Assembly: GCF_028748145.1 (NCBI RefSeq)
Contig: NZ_CP118181.1
Coordinates: forward strand, 62,001 to 126,000
Length of the DNA: 64,000 nucleotides
From: Entomospira culicis
GTDB taxonomy: Bacteria > Spirochaetota > Spirochaetia > WRBN01
Reading direction: 5' to 3'
In this document: one piece after another, positions 52,898 to 62,355 of the stretch
How positions within the stretch are numbered: position 1 is the first letter of the stretch
Layout of the letters: every line of letters begins with the position of its first letter
The notes under the pieces: generated by a model
Database searches by the model: none
Seen by the model: only the letters and a program-made list of their open reading frames with translations
Told to the model about the DNA's origin: nothing
Made by a program: the position numbers and the translations under genes

Positions 52898-55612
52898 ATG
52901 ACAGACCCTTTGTTGGATCGTGTGCAGCAGTTATTGGAAGAAGAGAGTTGGACAAGCGCCTCGATAAACGACTTTACCATCAGCCGTTTTGAGAGCATTG
53001 ATGCCCTTATCGAGCAGATAACCGAGAAGGAGGCAGTTGAACAGGTGCGTGAGCACTGCGATGAGTGGTTGAAGAATCACAAGCAGAGCATTACGGCTCT
53101 TTATCTGGGTGGTCTTTTGGCGTGGCGTGAACAGTTGTTGGAAGAGGCAGACTTCTTGGAGTTGATTAGTCTCTTTTATCAAAAAGGTCGTCTGCCGGTG
53201 GTCGAGCATCTATGTCATCGCATGCTCTCTTATGGCGAGAATAAGAGTGCACTGGAGTATCTTGCCGAGCGCTATCTACAGGCGGGGCAAGAGGATGAGT
53301 ACTTTGCTGTTTTAGAGCGATTGGTTAAGGTTGATTATAATAATGCGACGGTTGCGTTTCAGCTGGCACAAATCTACGAAGGGCGCGGTGAGCTAAAGAG
53401 CGCGATTGCTCTTTATAAAAAAGCGATTTTTCGTTATATTCACCGTAAACATGTGCAGGGTATTCATGAGAGCTGGGTGAAGTTACTCGCTCTTGATCCA
53501 CGCGCTTACGATGTTTTCAATGCGATTATCCTCAAGGTGGAGAGCACGATTGATCCTTTGCGTGCCTCCGAATTTATCCGTGAGTACTATCTGCATTTGC
53601 GCAAGCAAGATCAGATCGATTTAGCGATTGTTCAGCTCAAAAAGATCCTCTCGATGAATGCGAAGGACAATATTGCCCGTCGTGATTTGGTCGATGCCTA
53701 TCGCCAGAAGTATTCCGAGCACTCTCGCTTAGAAGAGGTCTTGAAGATCTCTTGTTTGGCACAAAATTGGCGTCCTATCACCGAGGCGCTGGAGAGTTTT
53801 GATAAGCATATCAGTTTGGATAAGGGCAAGTTTGTCTACCACCGCAACTGGGGTGTGGGGCGTGTGCGGAGCATCACTGAGGACGAGGTGCTAATCGACT
53901 TTGCCAAACAGCGCGGACACAAAATGGCGCTCGATATGGCCACCACTAGCTTGATGGGGCTGGATAAGCACCATATTTGGGTGTTAAAGGCGACGATGCC
54001 CAAGGAGAAGCTGCGTGCAAAGATTAAGTCTGAGATGATCTGGGCGTTGACGATTTTGGCCGGAAGCAATGGCGGTAGGACCGACTTTAAACGCATCAAG
54101 GCCGAACTTGTCCCCTCGCTCTTTACGCAAAGTGAGTGGAGCACGTGGAGTAATGAGGCGCGTCGTTTGACCAAGACGGTGGATATTTTTGGGAACGACG
54201 GCAGTAAAGTTGACGCCTATACCCTACGCAATACCCCAATCAGCTTTGAGGAGAAAGAGTGGAATCGCTTTAAGGGTGAGGAAAATTTCTTTAAAAAGCT
54301 TGCCATCTTTGAGCAATTTATTGAAGAGTGCGACACCGAAAGTGAGTATCTGCAGGAGATGTACAAGTACTTTTACTCGTATGTACGTAGCGATGCGCAC
54401 GTCGATCTCTATACCATTATGAGCTATCTGCTTATTCAACGTATTACGAAGATGGGGCTCTCGCTGGATACCAATATTCCGTATAATTTTAAAGATTTTT
54501 TTGACACAGTTTTGGATATTGAACCGCTCTTTATGGGCATCGAGGGCGATGGCTATCGCCATGAATTCCTGATTAATGTAAAGCGCTATGTGGAGCATTG
54601 GCAAGAGGTCTACTTGGCGCTGTTACCCTTACAGCCTTCTGCGTCGATGGTGGATGACTTGCTGGCTAGCCATCGCGAAGAGGATATTAAGGCGGTGTTC
54701 CAGACGATTTTGGATCGTTATCGTAGCCATTTTGATGCCTTCTGGTCGCTGATCTCTTACCTTCAGCTCGATGAGGGGCGCTTTGAGCGCTTTGGCATCG
54801 ATCGCGAACGTGTGGTCTTTGCGATGCTCCACTTGGTCGATATTTCGGCGCGCAACGTGCAAGCTAAGAAAGATCTTATTCAGAGTAAGCGTATCTACCG
54901 TTTGACCTTCGGTTGGCTCTTCAAAGATGGTCATTTAGAGACCTTCCTCGAGGAATCTAGTGAAAAGATCGCCTCGCGTCTCTTTGCCCTCTTGCGTGAA
55001 ATGCGCGGGGTAGAAGAGAAGGATGTCGAGTTGGTTAAGACAATGATCTTGGCACGCTATCCATCGCTTGATCTTGAGGTGGTAAAGAAGAGTTCTAGTG
55101 AGAGCGAAGTGATGCACCCGCGCCGTATGGCTACTGATGTCTTGTGGGTTACGGAGAAATCTTATCACCAGAAGCAACATCGCCTTAAAGAGATTTTGGA
55201 GGTGGAAATTCCTCGCAACTCTGCTGAAATTGGCGAGGCGATTAAGAAGGGCGACCTTAAAGAGAACGCCGAGTATATCAGTGGTAAAGAGATGCAGAAT
55301 CAGCTCCAGATGGAGGTTGGACGCTTGCAAAAAGATATCGAACAGGCGCGCCTCTTCACGCCCGATCAAGTTGACGCTAGCATGATTGGCTTTGGCGTGG
55401 TGGTTACGCTGCAACCTATCGAGGGCAAGCGTAAAGAGACCTACACGATTCTTGGCCCGTGGGAGAGTAACCCCGATAAGAAGATTATCTCCTACCAAGC
55501 TCCCTTTGCCATGAAATTACTGGGCAAAAAGGTGGGCGATACCTGCGAATTCACCATCAACGACCGCCACTACCACTATGAAGTGTTGGAGATTACTCCT
55601 ACCAAATTCTAA
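52898..55612 (+). CDS. greA: TPR-GreA fusion, transcription elongation factor
   Basis: A 904-residue protein. The first ~730 residues are helical, with TPR-like repeats (VAFQLAQIYEGRGELKSAIALYKKA). The C-terminal ~150 residues are a GreA domain: a coiled coil with the acidic tip GDLKENAEY, then a FKBP-like domain ending VGDTCEFTINDRHYHYEVLEI. GreA rescues backtracked RNA polymerase by stimulating transcript cleavage; such long N-terminal fusions are known in spirochaetes. ATG 52898 is chosen for GGAG at 52888; an upstream in-frame ATG at 52847 lies inside the previous gene. Confidence 0.9.
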   Translation: MTDPLLDRVQQLLEEESWTSASINDFTISRFESIDALIEQITEKEAVEQVREHCDEWLKNHKQSITALYLGGLLAWREQLLEEADFLELISLFYQKGRLPVVEHLCHRMLSYGENKSALEYLAERYLQAGQEDEYFAVLERLVKVDYNNATVAFQLAQIYEGRGELKSAIALYKKAIFRYIHRKHVQGIHESWVKLLALDPRAYDVFNAIILKVESTIDPLRASEFIREYYLHLRKQDQIDLAIVQLKKILSMNAKDNIARRDLVDAYRQKYSEHSRLEEVLKISCLAQNWRPITEALESFDKHISLDKGKFVYHRNWGVGRVRSITEDEVLIDFAKQRGHKMALDMATTSLMGLDKHHIWVLKATMPKEKLRAKIKSEMIWALTILAGSNGGRTDFKRIKAELVPSLFTQSEWSTWSNEARRLTKTVDIFGNDGSKVDAYTLRNTPISFEEKEWNRFKGEENFFKKLAIFEQFIEECDTESEYLQEMYKYFYSYVRSDAHVDLYTIMSYLLIQRITKMGLSLDTNIPYNFKDFFDTVLDIEPLFMGIEGDGYRHEFLINVKRYVEHWQEVYLALLPLQPSASMVDDLLASHREEDIKAVFQTILDRYRSHFDAFWSLISYLQLDEGRFERFGIDRERVVFAMLHLVDISARNVQAKKDLIQSKRIYRLTFGWLFKDGHLETFLEESSEKIASRLFALLREMRGVEEKDVELVKTMILARYPSLDLEVVKKSSSESEVMHPRRMATDVLWVTEKSYHQKQHRLKEILEVEIPRNSAEIGEAIKKGDLKENAEYISGKEMQNQLQMEVGRLQKDIEQARLFTPDQVDASMIGFGVVVTLQPIEGKRKETYTILGPWESNPDKKIISYQAPFAMKLLGKKVGDTCEFTINDRHYHYEVLEITPTKF

Positions 55613-55635
55613 GAACATTCTTGGTTATATAGATG

Positions 55636-55664
55636 AAAGCTACCCATTTTGGGTAGCTTTTTTA
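55636..55664 (+). terminator. Terminator after greA
   Basis: AAAGCTACCC pairs with GGGTAGCTTT around ATTTT, followed by T residues. Confidence 0.92.
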
Positions 55665-55979
55665 TGGCTTAAAAAAGAAGAAAGGAATAGGCAAAAGAAG
55701 GATAAAGAGCAAGGCTTCGCTCAATAGGAGGGTACGGAGGATGATTATGATTGAGTTTAGATCGAAGAAGCTTTGGGTAAAAAAAGAGATAGTGAGGGTG
55801 GTGGGAAACATCCAATTAATAATAAAGCATATCGGCTGAACCAAAATTGTAAAGAGGGGAATAAGCTAGAGCCAGTGCTTTTTCGCGGGAAAGAAACAAA
55901 GGCTTATTGATGCTAAAATAGGTGCAACAAAGCTAGAGATTGTCCAGAGGTTGACTGCGAGTTCGAAATGTTCTCCTAG
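55662..55979 (-). pseudogene. Possible decayed membrane-protein gene
   Basis: On the minus strand one frame reads GEHFELAVNLWTISSFVAPI..., meets TAG at 55868-55866, then continues as LIPLFTILVQPICFI and further hydrophobic segments to TAA at 55664-55662. Both halves look like parts of one small membrane protein of about four helices. No ATG or GTG with a ribosome site is found at the left half, so decay is more likely than readthrough. It may also be chance in T-rich sequence. Confidence 0.35.
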
Positions 55980-55993
55980 CGGGGCAGGTTGTA

Positions 55994-56431
55994 TTATTCG
56001 GGGTTCGGCTTGGCTTGGGTGTTGATTTGGTTTTGGTAGAGGCGCTCGAGGTCTTGCGGGCGGACGACGGGGGTGGTGAGTTGGCGAAAGAGGGTGTCGG
56101 CGATGCCAAAGCTATGTTGCTCGGTGAGCTTTTTGCCATACTCGTCGTAGAGCATCTCCTCAAAGAGATCTTTACTCTGCCCTAGCGAGGCGGAGTCGCT
56201 TTGGGGGCGTTGGATGCTCTTGCGCATCTGGTCGGTGAGCATTTTGACAAAGATCTGCTCGATGCCACGGGTGGTTTCTTTAAGCTTATCGATTTCGGCT
56301 TGCGACATCGTGGTTAAATCGTACTCGGCTTGCGAGAGATCGGTGAGTTTTTGCAGATTTTTGGTGTATTGCTCCTCACTTTTACTCTGCTCCTCGCCTA
56401 GTGCGTTACGGGAAAAGGACTCTATCTTCAT
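55994..56431 (-). CDS. flgJ: Flagellar rod-binding protein (FlgJ N-domain)
   Basis: A 145-residue protein from ATG 56431, without the C-terminal muramidase domain of enterobacterial FlgJ. The rod-binding signature is visible as IEQIFVKMLTDQMRKSIQ and LFEEMLYDEYGKKLTEQ. It caps and assembles the periplasmic rod in other bacteria. An alternative TTG start at 56455 adds eight residues; neither has a clear ribosome site. It is alone on the minus strand between greA and cheW, away from flgF. Confidence 0.75.
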   Translation of the reverse strand: MKIESFSRNALGEEQSKSEEQYTKNLQKLTDLSQAEYDLTTMSQAEIDKLKETTRGIEQIFVKMLTDQMRKSIQRPQSDSASLGQSKDLFEEMLYDEYGKKLTEQHSFGIADTLFRQLTTPVVRPQDLERLYQNQINTQAKPNPE

Positions 56432-56532
56432 ATCGATTTTATCGGATAAAAGCAAAAAAACCTTTATAGGTAATCAATCAATTATAAAATAAGCAAAAAA
56501 GAGCACAATTTTGTCTGGCTTTAGGGCAATTA

Positions 56533-56566
56533 GCACTAGTCAAAAGGGGGCGATTTTTGGTATAAT
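56533..56566 (+). promoter_or_regulatory. Promoter of cheW
   Basis: TATAAT at 56561-56566 with a weak TAGTCA 18 nt upstream; ATG 56661 follows after a ~90-nt leader. Confidence 0.45.
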
Positions 56567-56660
56567 AGAGTCAGAGTATATTAGCAAGATAGTTACATAA
56601 CATAAATAAGGCCTTGATGATGACGTCTTAGCGTGGATGATGTTACGAAAGGAGTGGAAA

Positions 56661-57239
56661 ATGAGTTCAAATTCAAACAAAGCTAGGGGAATGAGCAATA
56701 ATAAAGCCAAGGGGATGAGCGATAAAAAACAGCTTGTTACTTTTCAGCTAGGTGAAGAGCGTTACGGCATTGACATCATGCATGTAAAGGAAATTTATTC
56801 CAATCATACCGTTCGCCCTATTCCGCACGCCCCAGCCTACATTGAGGGTGTACTCAATTTGCGTGGCGAGATTATTCCTATCATCAATTTACATCGACGC
56901 TTTGGTATCGCAAAGGCTCTGCTTAGTGAGGATGATGCGATGCTCTCGGGCTTTGTGATTATTAACTTATCTGGAATGAAGGTAGGTGTCATTATCGATA
57001 AAATCTTGAGTGTGATGGATGTTGATCGCGCTACGATTCAGCCACCACCGCAGATGATCACCAATATTGGCGCCGAGTATATCGAGGGGGTTAGCCCTCA
57101 AGATGCGGGGTATCTAGTGATTCTGGATATCGATCGCCTCTTTGATGTGAAGGAGCTTGGACGCTTGCGCATGCTTCGCTCCTTTAAGTCGGCAAGTGAA
57201 GAGGAGCTAGATCAATATCCGCAGGCGAAGTCTCGGTAG
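56661..57239 (+). CDS. cheW: Chemotaxis coupling protein CheW
   Basis: A 192-residue protein linking chemoreceptors to CheA. The CheW fold is clear: LVTFQLGEERYGIDIMHVKE, GVLNLRGEIIPIINLHRRFG, VGVIIDKILSVMDV and GYLVILDIDRLF. The C-terminal tail extends beyond the usual ~160 residues. AAAGGAGTGG precedes ATG 56661. The first 25 residues include a short internal repeat (KARGMSNN/KAKGMSDK), giving three in-frame ATGs, each just after a GGGG-type sequence. No other che gene is nearby. Confidence 0.94.
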   Translation: MSSNSNKARGMSNNKAKGMSDKKQLVTFQLGEERYGIDIMHVKEIYSNHTVRPIPHAPAYIEGVLNLRGEIIPIINLHRRFGIAKALLSEDDAMLSGFVIINLSGMKVGVIIDKILSVMDVDRATIQPPPQMITNIGAEYIEGVSPQDAGYLVILDIDRLFDVKELGRLRMLRSFKSASEEELDQYPQAKSR

Positions 57240-57252
57240 CTTGGAGTAGGTT

Positions 57253-58155
57253 GTGATTCATCCGCTGGGTGAGGCATCTTCTCGATCAACCATGCAGATA
57301 TTGCTTATTTATAATGAAAAGATGAAAGCCACGCATCTTCTTTCGGCGGTGCATACGTTTCTTTTGTCTAAAGATGCGTGTTCGATTACTGTGCTCTCGC
57401 TTAGTCAATTGAATATCTATACAGCTGAAGCTAGTGACGCTTCTTCCCTTGCAATCGTCCTTGGTGGCGACGGCACCATCTTGCGCGCGAGCCTCTGCTT
57501 GCATGCTTTGGCTATCCCGATTTTGGCGATTCATGCAGGTACGGTGGGATTTTTGGCTGAACATGGTGCGGTCTCTTGGCAAGAGGCAATTGATGATTTT
57601 TTATCGGGTAAATTGCCTTTTCTTTCTGCGCCTATGTTAGCGATGGAAGTTTATCAACAAGAGAAATTCGCGCAACGGCTTTTAGCGATTAATGAGGTGG
57701 CGATCACCTCGGTAGGACGGAAGCTCCTTGCGATGACGTTTAAGGTGGGGAGTAGCCCAACAATGCGTGTGCGTGCGGAGGGGCTGGTCTTATCGACCCC
57801 GACGGGTTCTACGGGGTATAGTTTGACGCTTGGTGCACCGATTATCTCACCTAGTGCAAAGGTTTTGCTATTGCAGGCGATTGCTCCTTTTGATCTCTCG
57901 GCACGTCCGATTATCTTTGATGAGGCGGACGTGGTTTGGGTGGAGGTGGCAAGTGAGGATGGTTTGCTTCTCTTGCGTGATGGTGAGGGGGTGGAGATTG
58001 CCTCGGGGGCGTGGGAATTTCGTCTTGGGTTGGCTAGTGAGAGAGTGTTATGGGCAGTGGGCGAGCAACGTGAGGCGCTTTTTTATCAGGCGCTACAAAA
58101 AAAATTGGGATGGTTTACTTTATACCCAGGAGCATCGGTATGTTGCAAGAGTTAA
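57253..58155 (+). CDS. nadK: NAD kinase
   Basis: A 300-residue cytoplasmic kinase that makes NADP from NAD. The hallmark GGDGT is at residues 71-75, followed by AGTVGFLAEH, the NEVAI motif (LLAINEVAITSV), STPTGSTGYSLTLGAP and RPIIFD. GTG 57253 is preferred because GGAGTAGG lies just upstream; an internal ATG at 57292 (MQILLIYN) matches the usual family N-terminus but lacks a site. The end overlaps recN. Confidence 0.93.
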   Translation: MIHPLGEASSRSTMQILLIYNEKMKATHLLSAVHTFLLSKDACSITVLSLSQLNIYTAEASDASSLAIVLGGDGTILRASLCLHALAIPILAIHAGTVGFLAEHGAVSWQEAIDDFLSGKLPFLSAPMLAMEVYQQEKFAQRLLAINEVAITSVGRKLLAMTFKVGSSPTMRVRAEGLVLSTPTGSTGYSLTLGAPIISPSAKVLLLQAIAPFDLSARPIIFDEADVVWVEVASEDGLLLLRDGEGVEIASGAWEFRLGLASERVLWAVGEQREALFYQALQKKLGWFTLYPGASVCCKS

Positions 58156-59816
58156 GGGTTAAAAATTACGCATTATTGGATCAAGTTTCCGTGATATTTG
58201 AGCATGGCTTTACCGCACTTACCGGTGAGACAGGAGCAGGTAAATCGTTGTTAGTGAATGCCTTAGGGTTATTGTTAGGGGAGAAGAGTAATACGCAGTT
58301 TATTCGCCATGGCAGTGAGGAAGCGGAGGTGATCGGCGTGGTACGATTAGGCGATCATCCCATGGTGCGCGCGCTCTTATCAGACTTAGATATTGATGTG
58401 GGTGATGATTGCTTAGAGTTGCGACGGGTGGTGCGGGTGAAGGGCAATTCCTCGATTTATGCTAATGGCGCACGTATTACGCGCGAACAGCTACAAGAGA
58501 TTTCGGCGTTGCTTTTTGATATGCACGGGCAACATGAGCATCAATCACTTTATAATCAAGAGAATCAGCGACTTTTGTTGGATCGGGTGGCGAAAATTCA
58601 AGAGGATGTGCAACTCTTTAGCCAGCAGTTTACGCTTTTACGCACCAAAAAAGAGCAACTTAAACTCATGCGCGAGCAGGCAGAGACCGACCTTGCCGAT
58701 CGTATTTATCGAGAGAAGGCATACGAGGAGATTGGCGAGCTAAAGCCTAGTCAAGAGGAGAAGGACGAACTCTTAGCACGGGCGAATCAATTGGAGAATC
58801 GCGAGCGTATTCAGCAGACACTTCAGCGTTTTCATGCCATGATGCGTGGCAATAGTGGCTTGATTTTAGGTCTCAAAGAGGCGAGGCATCTCCTTAAGCA
58901 TCTGGAAGATAGTGAGAGTCGTGAGTTGGAGAAGCGGTTAGAGGGCGCGATTTTGGAAGTGGAGGATGTCAGCGACTCCTTTTCCCTTCTACAAGATACG
59001 CTAATGGGTTCGCCTGATGAGTTGGATCGCGTGCAGGCCAAGCTCATGGAGTATCAACGGTTGGAGAAGAAGTATGGTAGCGGGCATCTGGCGGGCTTGC
59101 TTAAATACTATCAAGATATTGAGATAGAGCTTGGTGAACAGAATAATGCCGAGCATCTGCAGGTAGAGTTAGAGAGTGAAATCGAGGCGCTTGAGCAAGA
59201 ATTACGTCAAAAGACGCTGGTAATTACGCAACAGCGCGAGAGTAGTGCACGGTACTTGGAAGAAGAGATGGAGAAGCTCTTGGGCGAGGTAAGTTTGCCT
59301 CATGCGCGCTTGGTGGTATCGGTAGCTCCGCGTAAAAATCGTGCAGGCGATCGGGTGATTGGCTCGACAGGCGCGGATGAAGTTGCCTTTCTTTTTAGTG
59401 CCAACGCTGGCGAACCGCTCAAACCGCTTAAAGAGGTGGCTTCAGGCGGTGAGAGTAGCCGTATTCTCTTGATCCTCAAGAGTGTGCTGGCGAGCCAAGA
59501 AGAGGTTGACTGCCTTATTTTTGATGAGATTGATACCGGTATTGGTGGTGAGGTCGCGGTGCAAGTGGCTAAGCACATGCGTCGTTTGGCACAAAAAAAA
59601 CAGGTCATCTGTATCACCCACCTAGCCTCCATCGCTGCGGCTGCACAATCTCAGCTCAAGATCGAAAAAGAAGTGGTCGATGATCATACTAGAACGAATA
59701 TCCATACAATGACTCATGAGCAACGTGTGGAGGAGATAGCAAGAATGCTAAGCGGAAATACCGGAGACCATGCCCTTGAGCATGCCCGATCGTTGTTGAA
59801 CTCGCATGATGGATAG
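58140..59816 (+). CDS. recN: DNA repair ATPase RecN
   Basis: A 558-residue SMC-like protein for double-strand break repair. The N-terminal Walker A is GETGAGKS (29-36); the middle is coiled coil; the C-terminal half holds the ABC signature VASGGESSRILLIL and the Walker B region CLIFDEIDTGIGG, then QVICITHLASIAA. AGGAG precedes ATG 58140, which lies inside the end of nadK. The nadK-recN order is common in other bacteria. Confidence 0.96.
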   Translation: MLQELRVKNYALLDQVSVIFEHGFTALTGETGAGKSLLVNALGLLLGEKSNTQFIRHGSEEAEVIGVVRLGDHPMVRALLSDLDIDVGDDCLELRRVVRVKGNSSIYANGARITREQLQEISALLFDMHGQHEHQSLYNQENQRLLLDRVAKIQEDVQLFSQQFTLLRTKKEQLKLMREQAETDLADRIYREKAYEEIGELKPSQEEKDELLARANQLENRERIQQTLQRFHAMMRGNSGLILGLKEARHLLKHLEDSESRELEKRLEGAILEVEDVSDSFSLLQDTLMGSPDELDRVQAKLMEYQRLEKKYGSGHLAGLLKYYQDIEIELGEQNNAEHLQVELESEIEALEQELRQKTLVITQQRESSARYLEEEMEKLLGEVSLPHARLVVSVAPRKNRAGDRVIGSTGADEVAFLFSANAGEPLKPLKEVASGGESSRILLILKSVLASQEEVDCLIFDEIDTGIGGEVAVQVAKHMRRLAQKKQVICITHLASIAAAAQSQLKIEKEVVDDHTRTNIHTMTHEQRVEEIARMLSGNTGDHALEHARSLLNSHDG

Positions 59817-59825
59817 GGGAAGAGA

Positions 59826-60608
59826 ATGGAAAAAAAGAGTGTTACTAATCATAAGGTCTTTTTGAAGAAGTCGGCTGGATATCGGACTATGGTTGATCGG
59901 ATGCTTATGATTGAACGCAAATTTTTAACAGAACTTGGGCAAAAGGCAGCGCCTGAGATGGCAGACTATATGGAAGGCTTGCGCTTAAGTTTGAGTATTG
60001 CTAGTTATTACATTGTTCAAAATCAGATTTATCACGCTATTTTTACGACAAGCAATGAGACGATTTTGAAGTCGGCACGTAAGTATTTGGCGCTCTCGGT
60101 AGACTACCTTGCCAAGATTTTCTCTACTTCGCAAGACTTTCTCTACGATGAGAAGGATGTGCGTGCCAAGGCGCATGCTGAAATTGAGGAGTTTACCGGC
60201 TATAAACTGGTAGCACGTACGGGATTTTATCTTGATTACCTCGATCACTTCTTTGATGTGCAGAGTCGCTGGCACTGGAGCGTGTTAGATCTCTCCTATG
60301 AGCTTGCGTTGATTTATAAAAATGCCTTCAACTTTAAGAACCTTGTACAAAATCTCGATATTAGAGCGGAAAATGTTTACGAACGTAAGAGCTATTTGAT
60401 GCAATTGAAAACCTATCTGAGTGATGTTGCCGATGGCTTTCGCATGAAGTATGAAATTACGCGCATCAACACCGATATGGACAAGGCAATTCGGGTGTTA
60501 GAGGTACTTAAGCAGTTGCATATCGCCTTGAATGAGCAAAAAGAGCAAGAGGCACAGGTGCGTAAAATTGAGCTTTGGCGTGCAAAAGCACTCACCGATC
60601 AACGTTAG
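59826..60608 (+). CDS. Hypothetical helical protein, 260 residues
   Basis: A soluble, mostly helical protein beginning MEKKSVTNHKVFLKKSAGYR, with a central segment rich in Tyr, Phe and Leu (YKLVARTGFYLDYLDHFF, then SRWHWSVLDLSYELALIYKN) and a coiled C-terminus. No family was recognised. It lies 9 nt after recN and 25 nt before the aminotransferase gene, so it is probably cotranscribed. Function unknown. Confidence 0.65.
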   Translation: MEKKSVTNHKVFLKKSAGYRTMVDRMLMIERKFLTELGQKAAPEMADYMEGLRLSLSIASYYIVQNQIYHAIFTTSNETILKSARKYLALSVDYLAKIFSTSQDFLYDEKDVRAKAHAEIEEFTGYKLVARTGFYLDYLDHFFDVQSRWHWSVLDLSYELALIYKNAFNFKNLVQNLDIRAENVYERKSYLMQLKTYLSDVADGFRMKYEITRINTDMDKAIRVLEVLKQLHIALNEQKEQEAQVRKIELWRAKALTDQR

Positions 60609-60633
60609 TATCGATCTTAAGGAGCAACATGTG

Positions 60634-61842
60634 ATGACGAAGGTGCCTTTCTCTCCCCCAGAGATTACCGAAGAAGATATTCTTGCGGTAAGTGATGTGT
60701 TGCGGTCGGGTTGGATTACCACGGGCGCGCAGGCTAAGCAATTTGAGCGTGAGCTTTCGGACTGGATGTCAGGGGCGCGGGTGGCAGTGCTCAACTCGGC
60801 TACGGCGGGAATGGAGATTACTTTGCGTCTTTTGGGCATTGGCGCAGGCGACGAGGTGATTACCTCGGTGTATACCTACGCGGCCACGGTCAATGTGATT
60901 CGTCATGTGGGGGCAACACCCATTTTGGTGGATATCGCGCATGATGGTTATAATCTCGATATCACGGCGGTTGATCGCGCCATCACACCCAAAACCAAGG
61001 CGATTATTGCGGTGGATATTGGAGGCTATCCTTGCGACTATGATGCGCTTTATCGCGTTATCGAGGCGCATCGAGCTTCGTTTTCTGGTTTACCTAAGAG
61101 CCGTCTCTTTAACCATGCCGATCGTATCACCTTAATTGCCGATGCGGCGCACAGTTTGGGTGCGCAATATTATGGGCGTAAGAGTGGCAGTTTAGCCGAT
61201 TTTAGCGCCTTCTCGTTTCATGCGGTAAAGAATCTCACCACGGCTGAGGGTGGGGCGCTCTCTTTCCATTCGCTCTTTGGTGTGGATGCGGAAACTATCT
61301 ACCGTGAAGTGATGCTTTGGTCGTTGCATGGACAGAATAAGGATGCGCTTGCCAAGGCACAGGGCAATGGCTGGGAGTATGATATTCTCTTTTCGGGCTA
61401 TAAATGCAACATGCCTGATATCATGGCGGCCTTGGGACGCAGTCAACTTGGTCGCTACGCCCAGACCTTATCACGTCGAAAAACGCTCTATCAATCGTAT
61501 CGCCAGATGCTCCCTTCTCCTATCTCTTTACCGGCTTGGGATGAGGCGGATGAGTACCAAAGCTCCTACCACCTTGCGCTTGTTTGCCTGCCTATAAAAG
61601 ATATCCAAGAACGTAATCGCATCATCACGCAGATGGCAGAAGCAGGCATCGTTTGCAATGTTCATTTTAAACCTTTACATTTAATGACGGCATTTAACGA
61701 TTTAGGCAGAGATAATGATTTTTTACAGGCCATGCAACGCTATCAACAGGTCATGAGTCTGCCCCTCTTTAACACCATGAGCGAGGAGCAATTGAGCTAT
61801 GTGGGAGAAAATTTAGCACAAATTGTGAAAAATCTACGCTAG
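60634..61842 (+). CDS. DegT/DnrJ/EryC1 aminotransferase
   Basis: A 402-residue PLP enzyme of the sugar-aminotransferase family. Motifs: WITTGAQAKQFE, LNSATAGMEITL, GDEVITSVYTYAAT, DAAHSLGAQYYG and the PLP lysine Lys199 in SFHAVKNLTTAEGG. Members aminate keto-sugar nucleotides, for example in surface polysaccharide or flagellin glycan synthesis. The start is ATG 60634 or the adjoining GTG 60631; AAGGAG is 6 nt before the GTG. The substrate is unknown. A dTDP-glucose dehydratase is in the window but not adjacent. Confidence 0.9.
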   Translation: MTKVPFSPPEITEEDILAVSDVLRSGWITTGAQAKQFERELSDWMSGARVAVLNSATAGMEITLRLLGIGAGDEVITSVYTYAATVNVIRHVGATPILVDIAHDGYNLDITAVDRAITPKTKAIIAVDIGGYPCDYDALYRVIEAHRASFSGLPKSRLFNHADRITLIADAAHSLGAQYYGRKSGSLADFSAFSFHAVKNLTTAEGGALSFHSLFGVDAETIYREVMLWSLHGQNKDALAKAQGNGWEYDILFSGYKCNMPDIMAALGRSQLGRYAQTLSRRKTLYQSYRQMLPSPISLPAWDEADEYQSSYHLALVCLPIKDIQERNRIITQMAEAGIVCNVHFKPLHLMTAFNDLGRDNDFLQAMQRYQQVMSLPLFNTMSEEQLSYVGENLAQIVKNLR

Positions 61843-61893
61843 TATCTTGATCATTCTTTCTTGCTTGTCGATATACAAAGTGGAGTTGAGCAG

Positions 61894-62319
61894 ATGAAAC
61901 GAATTGGATGGCTATTTTTGGCGATTGTGATCTCAATGCAATCGGCTTTTGGTAAGGTCTTATTGGTGAAACAGTCTGGTAGTGGTAGTGCCAGCGCCCT
62001 CGCAAATGACATCGAACTTGCTATTTCGGAGTGGTTTTTTGAGAAAGGCATCTTGGCTTTAAGTGAGCAGAACCCTATCGATCAGGTGGGGATAGAGCTT
62101 GCGCAGTATATGGCTCAACAGATGGGTGCGAGCGCATTTATTCTCTGGAATGTAAGAAGTAATGGTGATTTTCTTTTGATGATGTATACAATTAATGGTC
62201 AGCTTATTGGTGAAGTGAAGGAGTCTCTAAATGTGCGCGATACCGCAACGTTATCTCGCTTAATGAAGAGACTTGATCCTTTTTTAACCGAGCAGACTCG
62301 TACGTTAGGCTTAGGATAG
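61894..62319 (+). CDS. Small exported protein, 141 residues
   Basis: Start at ATG 61894, with GGAG about 8 nt upstream. A signal peptide (MKRIGWLFLAIVISMQSAFG) is followed by a compact domain with KVLLVKQSGSGSASALAN, EWFFEKGILALSEQNP and LAQYMAQQMGASAFILWN. The pattern resembles domains that measure or bind in the periplasm but I cannot name it. It lies just upstream of the repeat-bearing SPOR protein. Confidence 0.6.
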   Translation: MKRIGWLFLAIVISMQSAFGKVLLVKQSGSGSASALANDIELAISEWFFEKGILALSEQNPIDQVGIELAQYMAQQMGASAFILWNVRSNGDFLLMMYTINGQLIGEVKESLNVRDTATLSRLMKRLDPFLTEQTRTLGLG

Positions 62320-62355
62320 AGAGACGAAAAATTGGCGCAAGAGTGTAAGGGTAAC

